35,564 nucleotides of DNA from an uncultured Clostridia bacterium. Lineage in GTDB: Bacteria > Bacillota > Clostridia > Oscillospirales > Ruminococcaceae. Both the position numbers and the translations under genes were made by a program. The stretch's first letter is position 1. Every line of letters begins with the position of its first letter. The notes below the pieces were generated by a model. The model saw only the letters and a list, made by a program, of their open reading frames with translations. It did not search any database and was not told the origin of the DNA. The DNA lies in the NCBI GenBank assembly GCA_947630845.1, contig CANRJB010000020.1, positions 1 to 35,564 on the forward strand, in the 5' to 3' direction. Positions 15,461 through 23,627 of this stretch are shown piece after piece.

Positions 15461-16606
15461 ATGTCACACGCAAATGGAAAGAAGATTTGCGTCAGTGTTG
15501 TAATTGCATTGTTTTTGGTCGCATCCATTTTTTGCGGCACACTGACACAGGCAGCAGCAGATCATAAGGACTGGAATCAGTATGACAGCGGCTGGGCAGA
15601 CATCAAGCTCGGTCAGAGCGGAGAAACTATGCGGCAGAGCGGATGTGCCGTCACGGCAGCAGCCATTCTGATGGTGCATTCCGGCTCTGTTAAGAGCAGC
15701 AGCTTCACACCGAGGACGCTTGTCAATTATCTGAATCAGAACGGCGGATTTGACAGGAGCGGCAATCTGCAATGGTATGTGCTTACACAGTATGCCCCGG
15801 ATTTCCAGTACAAGGGCTATGAGGCACTGTCAGGCTCAAAGAGCAGCAAAACTGCAAAAATCCGGAATCTGCTTGCACAGGGGTATTATATCATCGCACA
15901 GGTGAATTACGGACAGCATTTTGCGGCAGTCGATACTGTTGTGGACAATACGGTCATCATGATGGATCCCGGCAGTAATGCGACAGATATGTTTGAAAAA
16001 TACACGGCAGCCGGTGTGACTTCGCTCCGGCTGTTCCGGGGGAAAAATTCTGGCAAAACACAGTCGGTTCAGAAAACAACTGACCCTCCGACACCCCCTG
16101 CTCCGAAAACGAGTACGGTAACTCCGGAAACACCCCCTGCACCGGCAATGCCCGATGCACGTGTGTCTGAAACGTCGGATGTGTCTGCGCCTGAAATGCC
16201 GGATACTTCCAAACCTGCTATCCCTGATGCACCTGTGCCTGAAACGTCGGTCGCTCCCACACCTGTCATTCCCGCTGCACCCGTGCCTGAAACGCCGGAT
16301 GCTCCCATGCCCATCATTCAGGATGCGCCGGAAGTGCCGGACTCACCGGCTCTTGCCATTCCGCCCATGCCGGGCATTACAGAGACGACAGGGGATGTAC
16401 AGTCCGTCATCATGAACATGCTGACGGACAGTTACCTGAATCTCAGGGCAGTACCTGCGATGGATGCAGCCGTTCTGACGGTCATCCCACAGGGCATGAT
16501 GCTGACGGTTACGAGTTTGACAAACGATGGTGCATGGGCGTTTGTTGCCTATGATGGTTATGAAGGATGGGTCTCGGCAGAGTATCTGACGATGGTATTG
16601 AATTAG
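15461..16606 (+). CDS. Secreted C39-like cysteine peptidase with SH3-like C-terminal domain
   Basis: A 381-aa exported protein: signal peptide (about 1-35, ending TQAAA), a C39-like peptidase domain, a Pro-rich spacer and an SH3b-like domain. Catalytic candidates are Cys62 (MRQSGCAVTAAAIL), His153 (GQHFAAVD) and Asp169 (MMDPGS), in the right order and spacing for peptidase C39-like enzymes. The spacer (about 200-305) repeats PDA-PVPET-type units. The C-terminus (TDSYLNLRAVPAMDAAVLTV, then WVSAEYLTMV) fits a bacterial SH3 domain, which commonly binds the cell wall. AGGAGG precedes the ATG. It starts 84 bp after the transglutaminase gene with no terminator between, so it may be the last gene of that operon. 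Its likely site of action is the cell wall or a secreted protein. Confidence 0.8.
   Translation: MSHANGKKICVSVVIALFLVASIFCGTLTQAAADHKDWNQYDSGWADIKLGQSGETMRQSGCAVTAAAILMVHSGSVKSSSFTPRTLVNYLNQNGGFDRSGNLQWYVLTQYAPDFQYKGYEALSGSKSSKTAKIRNLLAQGYYIIAQVNYGQHFAAVDTVVDNTVIMMDPGSNATDMFEKYTAAGVTSLRLFRGKNSGKTQSVQKTTDPPTPPAPKTSTVTPETPPAPAMPDARVSETSDVSAPEMPDTSKPAIPDAPVPETSVAPTPVIPAAPVPETPDAPMPIIQDAPEVPDSPALAIPPMPGITETTGDVQSVIMNMLTDSYLNLRAVPAMDAAVLTVIPQGMMLTVTSLTNDGAWAFVAYDGYEGWVSAEYLTMVLN
16149..16310 (+). repeat. Degenerate Pro-rich coding repeats
   Basis: Three related blocks inside the C39-like gene encode variants of PDA-x-V-x-ET (16149, 16221 and 16275 regions). They are irregularly spaced and have diverged at the DNA level, so they look like old duplications in a flexible linker. 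Confidence 0.6.
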
Positions 16607-16629
16607 AGGGGACTTGTCCCCTCTCTTTA
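16605..16629 (+). terminator. GC-rich hairpin between the C39-like gene and prmA, possible weak terminator
   Basis: AGAGGGGA (16605-16612) pairs with TCCCCTCT (16617-16624) around CTTG, starting inside the stop codon and followed by CTTTAT. The T-tract is poor and the prmA ribosome site (GGAGG, 16631) follows at once, so partial termination or attenuation is likely. Confidence 0.55.
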
Positions 16630-16640
16630 TGGAGGAAATC

Positions 16641-17597
16641 ATGAACTGGCATGAAGTTACGATCAAAACAGAAACTCCTGCGGCAGACATGCTCTGCGCC
16701 ATGCTCACTGACCATGGCGTGAAGGGCTTTTCTGTGCAGGATAAAGAGAGCTTTCAGGAATTTTTAGACGATAAGGATGGCAAATGGGACTATATTGACG
16801 AAGATCTTATGGGGCTGAAAAACTGCGACACGACTGTGACCTTCTATCTGCCGGACGATGCACAAGGAGAAGAACAGCTGTCCGGCATCCGTGCGATGTT
16901 GTCGGAGCTGCGGAAAGACACGGCATTCGGAAGTCTGGAGATGCAGATCGGGAGCGTGCGTGAGGAGGACTGGGCAAATAGCTGGAAGCAGTATTTCAAG
17001 CCCCTGCCCATCGGCAAACGTCTGCTCATCAAGCCGTCATGGGAAGAAGTACCGAAGGGGAACGACCGCATCATTTTAGAGATCGACCCTGCATCGAGCT
17101 TCGGCACAGGACAGCATCATACCACAAGGCTTTGTCTGGAGCTTGCAGAACAGGTGCTGCAACCGGGTGACAGGGTGCTGGATCTGGGATGCGGCAGCGG
17201 CATTCTATCCATCGGGACAATTCTGCTTGGTGCAAAAGAAGCTGCTGCTGTGGACATTGTGGAGAATGCAGTGCGCACAGCAAGGGAGAATGCAGAATGC
17301 AATGGTATTACTCCCGACTGCTACAGGGCATACTGCGGCGATATCCTCGAAGATGCATCGCTCCGGGAGACATTGGGCGGTGGTTATGACCTTATCACGG
17401 CAAACATTGTGGCAGATGTGCTGATCGCCATGTCAGGGCTGTTTGAGGGCTTTTTGAAACCGCATGGTTATCTGATCGTGTCGGGTATCATTACGGAGCG
17501 TGCAGATGAAGTGCTGAATGTGCTGACATCTGCCGGATTCCAGAAACTGACTGTGCAGGAGAAGGAAGGCTGGGCTGCGGCTTTATTGCAGCGATGA
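16641..17597 (+). CDS. prmA: Ribosomal protein L11 methyltransferase PrmA
   Basis: A 318-aa S-adenosylmethionine-dependent enzyme that methylates amino groups of ribosomal protein L11. The N-terminal substrate-binding part (MNWHEVTIKTETPAADML) is followed by the signature EEDWANSWKQYFKPLPIGKR, then the Rossmann-fold domain with FGTGQHHTTRLCLELAE, motif I VLDLGCGSGILSIG (D181) and DLITANIVADVL (N255), the latter being the PrmA version of the NPPF-type motif. The ATG at 16641 has GGAGG 5 bp upstream; an earlier TTG in frame was discarded. No own promoter was found, so it may be fed by read-through of the hairpin before it. A bidirectional terminator follows. Confidence 0.95.
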   Translation: MNWHEVTIKTETPAADMLCAMLTDHGVKGFSVQDKESFQEFLDDKDGKWDYIDEDLMGLKNCDTTVTFYLPDDAQGEEQLSGIRAMLSELRKDTAFGSLEMQIGSVREEDWANSWKQYFKPLPIGKRLLIKPSWEEVPKGNDRIILEIDPASSFGTGQHHTTRLCLELAEQVLQPGDRVLDLGCGSGILSIGTILLGAKEAAAVDIVENAVRTARENAECNGITPDCYRAYCGDILEDASLRETLGGGYDLITANIVADVLIAMSGLFEGFLKPHGYLIVSGIITERADEVLNVLTSAGFQKLTVQEKEGWAAALLQR

Positions 17598-17635
17598 GAA
17601 AACGCCGGCGATCACGCCGGCGTTTGTTTTTCTCA
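17596..17635. terminator. Bidirectional terminator between prmA and the EF-G-like gene
   Basis: An 11-bp perfect stem (17600-17610 with 17615-17625, loop ATCA) has a T-rich tract on the plus strand (GTTTTTCTC) and a run of A before it that serves the minus strand. It separates two convergent genes. Confidence 0.92.
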
Positions 17636-17645
17636 TTATAAGCAT

Positions 17646-19691
17646 TCAATCATTTGCCGCAATGGAGGCAATCACTTCGGACAGAAGATTCGCCGGCAGC
17701 GGCTCATACCGCAGGAATTCAAGCGTAAAGCTGCCCAGTCCCCTCGTCACCTGCCGCAGATACATTGCAAAGTCATGCATCTCACGGGCAGGGACTTCTG
17801 CCGTGATGGTGGTTTCTCCTTTGGCAGTCGGCTCCATGCCGAGTACTCTGCCACGCCGCTTGTTCAGTTCGCCCATGATATCGCCCGTATTTTCATCCGG
17901 AGCAGTGACATTGAGTGTGCTGATGGGTTCGAGCATAACCGGGTCAGCCGCACGCATCCCCTCCTTATAAGCAATGGACGCAGCCATCTTGAATGCCATT
18001 TCGGAAGAATCCACCGGATGATATGACCCATCAAGCAGGATCGCCTTCAAGCCAACCACCGGACAGCCTGCCAGTACGCCCTTTCTGACGGATTCCTGCA
18101 AGCCTTTTTCCACAGCCGGGAAGTAATTTTTCGGCACAGAACCACCGAATACCTTCTCCTCAAAAATCAGCTCATCACTTACGCACGGCTCAAATGCGAT
18201 CTTGACATGACCGTACTGTCCATGACCGCCGGACTGTTTCTTGTGCTTGCCTTCTGCTTCGACTTTCTTGCGGATGGTTTCACGGTAAGCGATCTGCGGC
18301 ACAGCAAGTTTCACCTCTGCGCCGAATTTAGATGCCAGCTTAGCCACAGCGATCTCCAGATGCACTTCACCAAGACCGCTCAGAATCATTTCCTTTGTGG
18401 ATGCATCCTGTACATAGGACAGAGTGGGATCTTCTTCCACAAGTCGCTGCATTCCGGCAGAGATCTTGCTTTCGTCGCCCTGTTTCTTAGCATACACTGC
18501 CATTGAATAGCATGCATGCGGAAATGCCGGCATGGGGGCAGCCTTGACATTGCCCGGCGCACAGAGCGTATCGCCCGTGAGAGCGCCGATCTTGACTGCC
18601 GCTACGATGTCACCAGCTTCAGCAGTTTTGACTTCGGTCTGCTTCTTGCCAAGCATGGTATAGAGCTTACCGATTTTTTCCTCTGCGCCGGTTCTGGAAT
18701 TGACCGCAGCGGTATCGGCAGAGAGCTTGCCGGAAAGGACTTTGATATAGGACGTTTTACCCACAAACGGGTCAGCCACTGTCTTGTACACCAGTGCGGC
18801 AAGCGGAGCATCCGTATCACAAGGAAAGTCTGTTTCCACCTCATTGGCAGCCGGAACGAGCAGTCCGAATTCCTTGAGCAGCATGTCAATACCTGCCAGT
18901 GTGGTAGCAGACGTGCAGATGACCGGAGAGATCAGTCCCTTGTTCATGCCGTTGTGAATGCCGTCGATCAGCTCTTTCTGGGTGAAGGATTCGCCCTCAA
19001 AGAATTTTTCCATCAGCGCATCATCTGTTTCCGCTACAGCCTCTGTGATGGCAGCGACCAGTCCTTCAAGACGGTATTCCTTTTCTGTCGTCACCTCATC
19101 AGGCATAGAAATCTCCACAGCCTTACCGTTCTTATCATAGGCATACGCCTTCATTTCGATAAGATTGACATAAGAGGAGATCTCGCCGTTAGTAATGACC
19201 GGCACAACGACCGGGCATACTGTCGGACCGAACACAGTTTTCAGTTCTGTGAGGACATTATAGAAATTGGCATCCTTGTCGTCAATTTTGGTAATGGCAA
19301 ACATGGTAGATTTTCCCATTACCTTTGCAGCGTCATATGCTTTTCGTGTGCCGACACGAATGCCGGATTTGGCAGATACGGTGATCAGGACAGTATCACT
19401 TGCGGCGATGCCGGAGAGCTGCTCACCTGCAAAGTCCAGAATGCCCGGTGTATCGAGCAGATTGATCCAGTTCTGCTCATAGGCAAAGCCAGCGAGTGCA
19501 GTAGAGAGAGAGCCTTGACGCTTGATCTCTTCCGGGTCATAGTCGCAGACGGTGGTACCGTCAGCAGTTTTTCCGAGCCGGTCGGATGCCCCTGCCCTGT
19601 AAAGCAGAGCTTCTGCGAGAGAAGTCTTACCGGAGCTGTGATGTCCGGCAAGTGCGATGTTTCTGATGTTTCCTGCATGGAATTGGTTCAT
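17646..19691 (-). CDS. EF-G-like translational GTPase (not the canonical FusA)
   Basis: A 681-aa protein with the EF-G domain order. G motifs: G1 is GHHSSGKT (16-23) rather than GHVDHGKT, G3 is LLDTPGILDFAGEQ rather than DTPGHVDF, and G4 is TKID instead of NKxD. The later segments include RETIRKKVEAEGKHKKQSGG(H), which matches domain IV of EF-G, and the domain V ending RREGRVLGM-like stretch (KRRGRVLGMEPTAKGE). These replacements match the EF-G-like/EF-G-2 branch found next to, and in addition to, the true translocase. Its role is unclear in most species. The ATG at 19691 has AAGGAG 10 bp upstream; an upstream in-frame start would overlap the promoter. It is a single-gene unit with its own promoter and terminator. 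Confidence 0.85.
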   Translation of the reverse strand: MNQFHAGNIRNIALAGHHSSGKTSLAEALLYRAGASDRLGKTADGTTVCDYDPEEIKRQGSLSTALAGFAYEQNWINLLDTPGILDFAGEQLSGIAASDTVLITVSAKSGIRVGTRKAYDAAKVMGKSTMFAITKIDDKDANFYNVLTELKTVFGPTVCPVVVPVITNGEISSYVNLIEMKAYAYDKNGKAVEISMPDEVTTEKEYRLEGLVAAITEAVAETDDALMEKFFEGESFTQKELIDGIHNGMNKGLISPVICTSATTLAGIDMLLKEFGLLVPAANEVETDFPCDTDAPLAALVYKTVADPFVGKTSYIKVLSGKLSADTAAVNSRTGAEEKIGKLYTMLGKKQTEVKTAEAGDIVAAVKIGALTGDTLCAPGNVKAAPMPAFPHACYSMAVYAKKQGDESKISAGMQRLVEEDPTLSYVQDASTKEMILSGLGEVHLEIAVAKLASKFGAEVKLAVPQIAYRETIRKKVEAEGKHKKQSGGHGQYGHVKIAFEPCVSDELIFEEKVFGGSVPKNYFPAVEKGLQESVRKGVLAGCPVVGLKAILLDGSYHPVDSSEMAFKMAASIAYKEGMRAADPVMLEPISTLNVTAPDENTGDIMGELNKRRGRVLGMEPTAKGETTITAEVPAREMHDFAMYLRQVTRGLGSFTLEFLRYEPLPANLLSEVIASIAAND

Positions 19692-19740
19692 AGCTGTTAC
19701 GCTCCTTTTCTTCGTATGATTCACGCAATACGATAGTTTT

Positions 19741-19769
19741 ATTATACCATCTATGAACAAATATTGCAA
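19741..19769 (-). promoter_or_regulatory. Sigma-A-type promoter of the EF-G-like gene
   Basis: On the minus strand there is TTGCAA (19764-19769), a 17-bp spacer and TATAAT (19741-19746) with TGG before it, about 50 bp upstream of the ATG. Confidence 0.85.
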
Positions 19770-19844
19770 TCGAATGCAATCACTTTCTATATATTCTATA
19801 TGTTTTTGTTATAGAATTTGTGTATATTGCACAACTATCCAGAC

Positions 19845-19878
19845 AAAAAAAGCATACGGGCAACGTATGCCCGTATGC
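19845..19878 (-). terminator. Intrinsic terminator of the SleB-like hydrolase gene
   Basis: A 10-bp perfect stem (19852-19861 with 19869-19878, loop 7 nt) is followed on the minus strand by seven T. It lies about 30 bp beyond the stop codon. Confidence 0.92.
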
Positions 19879-19909
19879 AGTGTTTGTTTGTTTCGGATTG
19901 ACTTCTATC

Positions 19910-20875
19910 TTATCTGAAATAATTTTGCCTGCCATCGCCAGTAAAGCTCAGGTAGCCATCATTGAAAGCGGAAGGATCCTGAAAATAAAGATCGACAGCT
20001 GCCTTTACCTTATCAGATACCTTAGAAGAGTAAGTGCCGAGATTCACATAAGAAGAGGAGCCGCTGAACTGGTACTTCTGTGTCAGTACCTCATAAATCG
20101 TGTTCGGATAATTCGGAGAAGCGACTCTGTTCATGATAACCTCAACGACTTTTGCCTTCTCGGTTTCACTGATGTTGTTTGCGCCTGCCTCATGTGCAAC
20201 AGCATTGCACAGCAGGATGTAATCACTTTCTGAGATCTGGGTTACAGAAGGTGCAACGTTTTCTGCCGGAGCCTCAATAGCTGGCTCGGTCGGTGCTTCT
20301 GTCGGCTGCTCTGTCATCGGAGCAGGTGCAACAGTCTCCACTTGTGTCTGTGGAGGAACAACCTCTGCGGGCTGTTCAGGCATGGGCGGATTGGTAACAA
20401 CTTCTTCCTTGATCTTAGGTGCGGTTGTGCTAAGAGGAGCCGTTTCCTTTGGAGCAGCCTTTGTGGTCGTTGTGGTCTGGACCTTCTTTGCGGCTGTTGT
20501 TTCGGTCTCCGCAGTTGTACGAACAGGCGGAGCTGCATAGGAGTCGGGCTTTACAACGGGAATATACTTGAGCGGCTCTTTGGTCTGCTCTGTACTGGAA
20601 ACTGTTTCCACCGTTGTCTCAGCAGTGATCTCTGTCATCACAGGTTCTGTCGTGGCTTTTTCACTCGATTTGGCTGCGGCTGTGCTTTCGATAGAAGTTA
20701 CTGTAGCAGCGGCTGCCGGGATATCCTCAGTGGGTATTTCAATGGTAAGGCTGACCACTTCGGGGGCAGAACTATCGTCGAGCGTGATCGTTGCTGCATC
20801 TACAACAGCAAATCCTCCAAACAAACAAGAAGCGATCATCCCACAGACGATTGCTGCAACTTTGGCTTTTCTCAT
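19910..20875 (-). CDS. Secreted SleB/CwlJ-like cell wall hydrolase
   Basis: A 321-aa exported protein: signal peptide (MRKAKVAAIVCGMIASCLFG...), a long Thr/Ala/Pro/Glu-rich linker (about 40-215) and a compact C-terminal domain of about 105 residues. The domain opens SESDYILLCNAVAHEAG, has the conserved glutamate (Glu229) in HEAG, then AKVVEVIMNRVASPNYPNTI and QFSGS, which is the hydrolase_2 (SleB/CwlJ) pattern of cortex-lytic and related peptidoglycan hydrolases. In a non-spore context such enzymes remodel vegetative wall; whether this organism sporulates is not shown. The ATG at 20875 is 7 bp after AAAGGA; an adjacent TTG at 20878 is less likely. It has its own promoter with a dyad at the predicted transcription start. 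Confidence 0.85.
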   Translation of the reverse strand: MRKAKVAAIVCGMIASCLFGGFAVVDAATITLDDSSAPEVVSLTIEIPTEDIPAAAATVTSIESTAAAKSSEKATTEPVMTEITAETTVETVSSTEQTKEPLKYIPVVKPDSYAAPPVRTTAETETTAAKKVQTTTTTKAAPKETAPLSTTAPKIKEEVVTNPPMPEQPAEVVPPQTQVETVAPAPMTEQPTEAPTEPAIEAPAENVAPSVTQISESDYILLCNAVAHEAGANNISETEKAKVVEVIMNRVASPNYPNTIYEVLTQKYQFSGSSSYVNLGTYSSKVSDKVKAAVDLYFQDPSAFNDGYLSFTGDGRQNYFR

Positions 20876-20903
20876 CAACTCATCCTTTCCTAAATGGAGT
20901 CAT

Positions 20904-20930
20904 GTCCAATGGGAAGCCTTTCCGTTGGAC
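20904..20930 (-). promoter_or_regulatory. Dyad at the predicted transcription start of the SleB-like gene
   Basis: GTCCAA (20904-20909) and TTGGAC (20925-20930) flank a further partly symmetric core (GGGAAG...TTTCC), giving a 27-bp near-palindrome. It begins at the predicted +1, the position of an operator or of a 5'-end hairpin. Confidence 0.55.
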
Positions 20931-20937
20931 TGTCCTA

Positions 20938-20966
20938 ATCATAGCATATTTTCTGGAAAAAGGCAA
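20938..20966 (-). promoter_or_regulatory. Sigma-A-type promoter of the SleB-like gene
   Basis: On the minus strand there is TTGCCT (20961-20966), a 17-bp spacer and TATGAT (20938-20943) with TGC before it. Confidence 0.78.
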
Positions 20967-21253
20967 TGATTTCATTTTGTTTTCCATTTATTGAACAAAG
21001 AAAAGGCAGAAAAAGCACGGCTGCTTCGTCGTTATGCACATATAAATATGAATAAATCATGAACAAAAGCGAAGAAAATCAAACGATTTGGTTTTAATTT
21101 TATGTCAAAAATGACAGCCCGGTTACATTCTAAACAAAATTTGCATTTTCGTTTGGCAAAGCGGAACAGAATCAACAGTGCTTTTTTGTGCAGATGCGAC
21201 ATAATTTTACATGAGCTGACTGTAACATCGTTTTCGGCATTTTTTGTGCATTG
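20967..21253. other. A/T-rich non-coding stretch between divergent promoters
   Basis: This is the central part of a 601-bp intergenic region. No credible reading frame with a ribosome site, no strong dyad and no convincing catabolite-repression (cre) or other operator was seen. Only short, chance-level inverted repeats occur. Confidence 0.6.
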
Positions 21254-21282
21254 TTGACAAGGTAAACAAATTCTGTTATCAT
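21254..21282 (+). promoter_or_regulatory. Distal promoter of the GH26 mannanase gene
   Basis: A perfect TTGACA (21254-21259), a 17-bp spacer and TATCAT (21277-21282) with TGT before it. The start is predicted at about 21289, giving a leader of about 190 nt before the ATG. Confidence 0.8.
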
Positions 21283-21287
21283 GACGA

Positions 21288-21348
21288 TGACAGCCTTTCA
21301 GTGTGCAAGCTTCATGCAGGGAAAAACTGCATCCGCATACCGCTGTCA
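21288..21348 (+). promoter_or_regulatory. Structured 5' leader RNA of the mannanase gene (candidate regulatory RNA)
   Basis: Three nested helices are in register: TGACAGC/GCTGTCA (21288-21294 with 21342-21348, 7 bp), GTGTGC/GCATAC (21301-21306 with 21335-21340, one G-U) and ATGCAG/CTGCAT (21314-21319 with 21327-21332) closed by GGAAAAA. They are separated by asymmetric internal loops. The outer helix begins at the predicted transcription start. AGGAGA with a start-stop ATGTGA (21356-21361) directly follows the outer helix. I do not recognise it as a known riboswitch class. Confidence 0.6.
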
Positions 21349-21425
21349 GGAGAAAATGTGACAATATAACTAAAAAATAATGAAATATTTTGTCTATTAT
21401 GTTCATGGAATTGCTGTGGAAAGTG

Positions 21426-21434
21426 TGTTATAAT
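21426..21434 (+). promoter_or_regulatory. Proximal extended -10 promoter of the mannanase gene
   Basis: TGT followed by a perfect TATAAT (21429-21434), 42 bp before the ATG. No good -35 lies 16-18 bp upstream (TGGAAT at best), so it may need an activator or rely on the extended -10. Confidence 0.55.
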
Positions 21435-21476
21435 ATGTAATATATAAATGCCTCGTAAACAGAAAGGGAGGAAATT

Positions 21477-23570
21477 ATGAAGAAAAGCATCAGAAAAACA
21501 CTTTCCGCTGCCGTTGCCGCTGCGATGTGTGCCGGGCTTGCAGGGGCAATGCCGGCAGCACCGGTATCGGCTGCGAACGGAATGGGGACGTATGAGGTGG
21601 AAACCTTCGAGGGAGTCGATCAGGTCTGGACTTCCATCTATGAGAATCAGCTCCCCGGCTACTACGGCGATGGATTCGCCTACCTGACAGCAGCTCCGAT
21701 CAGCATTGAGATCGAAGCTGAAAAAGAGGGTATGTACGAAATTGATGTGCGTGCAGCGCAGATCCTCAGCACTGAGGGCAGAATGCAGACCATCTCCATC
21801 AATGGTATCGACTACACCTACAATATGCCCTATCTTTCCGAATGGACAGATGTCAACTTCGGTGTATTCCGTCTCAAAGAGGGTGTGAATGAGATCACCC
21901 TCAAGCCGAATTATGGTTATGCCGCATATGACACCATGACCATCAAGGAAGCTGATTTCCCGTCACTGGACATCGCTTCCGATGAGACATGCGACCCCGA
22001 TGCCACCCCGGAAGCTAAGGCACTGCTCAAATACCTGAAATCCGTCTATGGCAAGAACATCCTCTCCGGTCAGCAGGAGATCTACGGCGGTGGTCACGGT
22101 ATGCAGTCCACCATCCGCTATGATGCTGCAACGGATACCTGTGTCGATCAGGATGGCAACGTTTATACCTTCAATGAAGAGGACAAGGGTACTCTGGAGG
22201 ATACCGGAGAGACGGTTGTCTGGTCGTGCTACGGTGCGGACGGACAGAAGTATAACTATGACCAGCAGAGTCATGGCTATACTTACAATGACTACAACAC
22301 AGAGTGCCGCTATCTCTATGAGCTGACCGGCGATTATCCGGCAATCCGTGGCTTTGACTTCAACTGCCACAACCCCGGCTTTGCATGGGAGGACGGCGTG
22401 ACCGAGCGCATGATCGACTGGGCTGTCAATAAGAACGGCATTGTCACTGCAAGCTGGCATTGCACTGTGCCGACATCTATGGATGATTTTGAAATTGATG
22501 AAGACGGCAACATCACTAAAATTTCCAATGACTGGCAGAAATTCACCTATACCCAGATGACTGATTTTCACACTGCCAACTGCATGGTCGAGGGTACAAA
22601 GGAATATGTGTTCTATCAAGAAGCCATCAAGCTTGTTGCCGCAGAATTGCAGAAATTGCAGGATGCCGGCGTGCCGGTCATCTTCCGTCCGCTGCATGAG
22701 GCAGAGGGAAATCCCGGCAACAACGCCGACGGCAGCGGTGCATGGTTCTGGTGGTCAAAGGAGGGCGCAGAGGTCTATAATCAGCTCTGGAAACTGCTCT
22801 ATACCACGCTGACGGAAGAATATGGCATCCATAACCTGATCTGGGAGCAGAACCTGTATGCATGGTCGGAGGAATCTGCACTGTGGTATACGGGCGATGA
22901 GTGGGTGGACATCGTTGGATTTGATAAGTACAACACCCAGTATAACCGCCATGACGGCAAGACAGAAGGTCCGAATGAGGACGCTGAAAGCAAGATCTAT
23001 TGGTCGCTCGTAGACTATGTCAAGGGCGGAAAGATGGTCTCCATGCCGGAAAACAGCACCATTCCGAGTCTGGAAAATCTTCAGATCGAGCATGCAAACT
23101 GGCTGTATTTCTGCACATGGTATGATGATCAGGACAAGTTCATTTCCGGCGAGAATTACCAGAATGCTGATACCGTGAAGGAAATGTTCCAAAGTGACTA
23201 CTGCATCACGCTTTCCGAGCTGCCGGAGGATTTGTATTCTTATGACGGCGATATCACCACGCCCACGGAGGTTACGCCTACAGAGGACACACCCACAGAG
23301 GTCACACCTACAGAGACAGATGCACCCGATCCCACAGATGCTTCCGTCCCGGATGACGTACTCTATGGCGATGCGGATGGAAATGGTTCTGTGCAGATGG
23401 TGGATATGATTCTGGTGAACAAGTACCTGATGATCGGTACAGAGATCTCACCGCAGGGTCTGCGCAATGCCGATGTGAATCTGAATGGTGAAGTTGAAGC
23501 CGATGACGGACTGAACATTCTGCGCTATGTCATTGATCTGATAACACTGCCTGTTACTACAGCAGAATAA
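21477..23570 (+). CDS. Cellulosomal mannanase: CBM35-like, GH26, dockerin I
   Basis: A 697-aa secreted enzyme: signal peptide (1-32, APVSAA), a CBM35-like carbohydrate-binding module (about 36-160, opening YEVETFEGV), a GH26 catalytic domain (about 175-590), a Thr/Pro linker and a type I dockerin (about 629-690). GH26 is mostly beta-1,4-mannanase with a retaining two-Glu mechanism. The acid/base is Glu408 in FRPLHEAEG, and the likely nucleophile is Glu525 in SMPENS. The dockerin has two calcium loops, DADGNGSVQMVD and DVNLNGEVEADD, so the enzyme should bind a scaffoldin cohesin in a cellulosome. GGGAGG precedes the ATG. It is probably co-transcribed with the dockerin peptidase-like gene 57 bp downstream. 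A minor alternative is another GH26 activity. Confidence 0.92.
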   Translation: MKKSIRKTLSAAVAAAMCAGLAGAMPAAPVSAANGMGTYEVETFEGVDQVWTSIYENQLPGYYGDGFAYLTAAPISIEIEAEKEGMYEIDVRAAQILSTEGRMQTISINGIDYTYNMPYLSEWTDVNFGVFRLKEGVNEITLKPNYGYAAYDTMTIKEADFPSLDIASDETCDPDATPEAKALLKYLKSVYGKNILSGQQEIYGGGHGMQSTIRYDAATDTCVDQDGNVYTFNEEDKGTLEDTGETVVWSCYGADGQKYNYDQQSHGYTYNDYNTECRYLYELTGDYPAIRGFDFNCHNPGFAWEDGVTERMIDWAVNKNGIVTASWHCTVPTSMDDFEIDEDGNITKISNDWQKFTYTQMTDFHTANCMVEGTKEYVFYQEAIKLVAAELQKLQDAGVPVIFRPLHEAEGNPGNNADGSGAWFWWSKEGAEVYNQLWKLLYTTLTEEYGIHNLIWEQNLYAWSEESALWYTGDEWVDIVGFDKYNTQYNRHDGKTEGPNEDAESKIYWSLVDYVKGGKMVSMPENSTIPSLENLQIEHANWLYFCTWYDDQDKFISGENYQNADTVKEMFQSDYCITLSELPEDLYSYDGDITTPTEVTPTEDTPTEVTPTETDAPDPTDASVPDDVLYGDADGNGSVQMVDMILVNKYLMIGTEISPQGLRNADVNLNGEVEADDGLNILRYVIDLITLPVTTAE

Positions 23571-23577
23571 CGGAATG

Positions 23578-23610
23578 ATGCCGGCTGCATGTTGCTGCCG
23601 GCATTGTTAT
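23578..23610 (+). terminator. Hairpin after the mannanase gene, weak terminator
   Basis: ATGCCGGC (23578-23585) pairs with GCCGGCAT (23597-23604), with further partial pairing inside. The following TGTTATTG is a poor T-tract, so read-through into the next dockerin gene is expected. Confidence 0.5.
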
Positions 23611-23627
23611 TGTGATTGGAGGTAATT

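Noticed and set aside
18516-19736. A long open frame (406 codons) opposite the EF-G-like gene
   Set aside because: It lies wholly antisense to a recognised GTPase and has no ribosome site; its composition is Cys/His/Arg-rich and fits no family.
21225-21242. A catabolite-repression (cre) site near TGTAACATCG upstream of the mannanase gene
   Set aside because: The spacing between half-sites does not fit the consensus.
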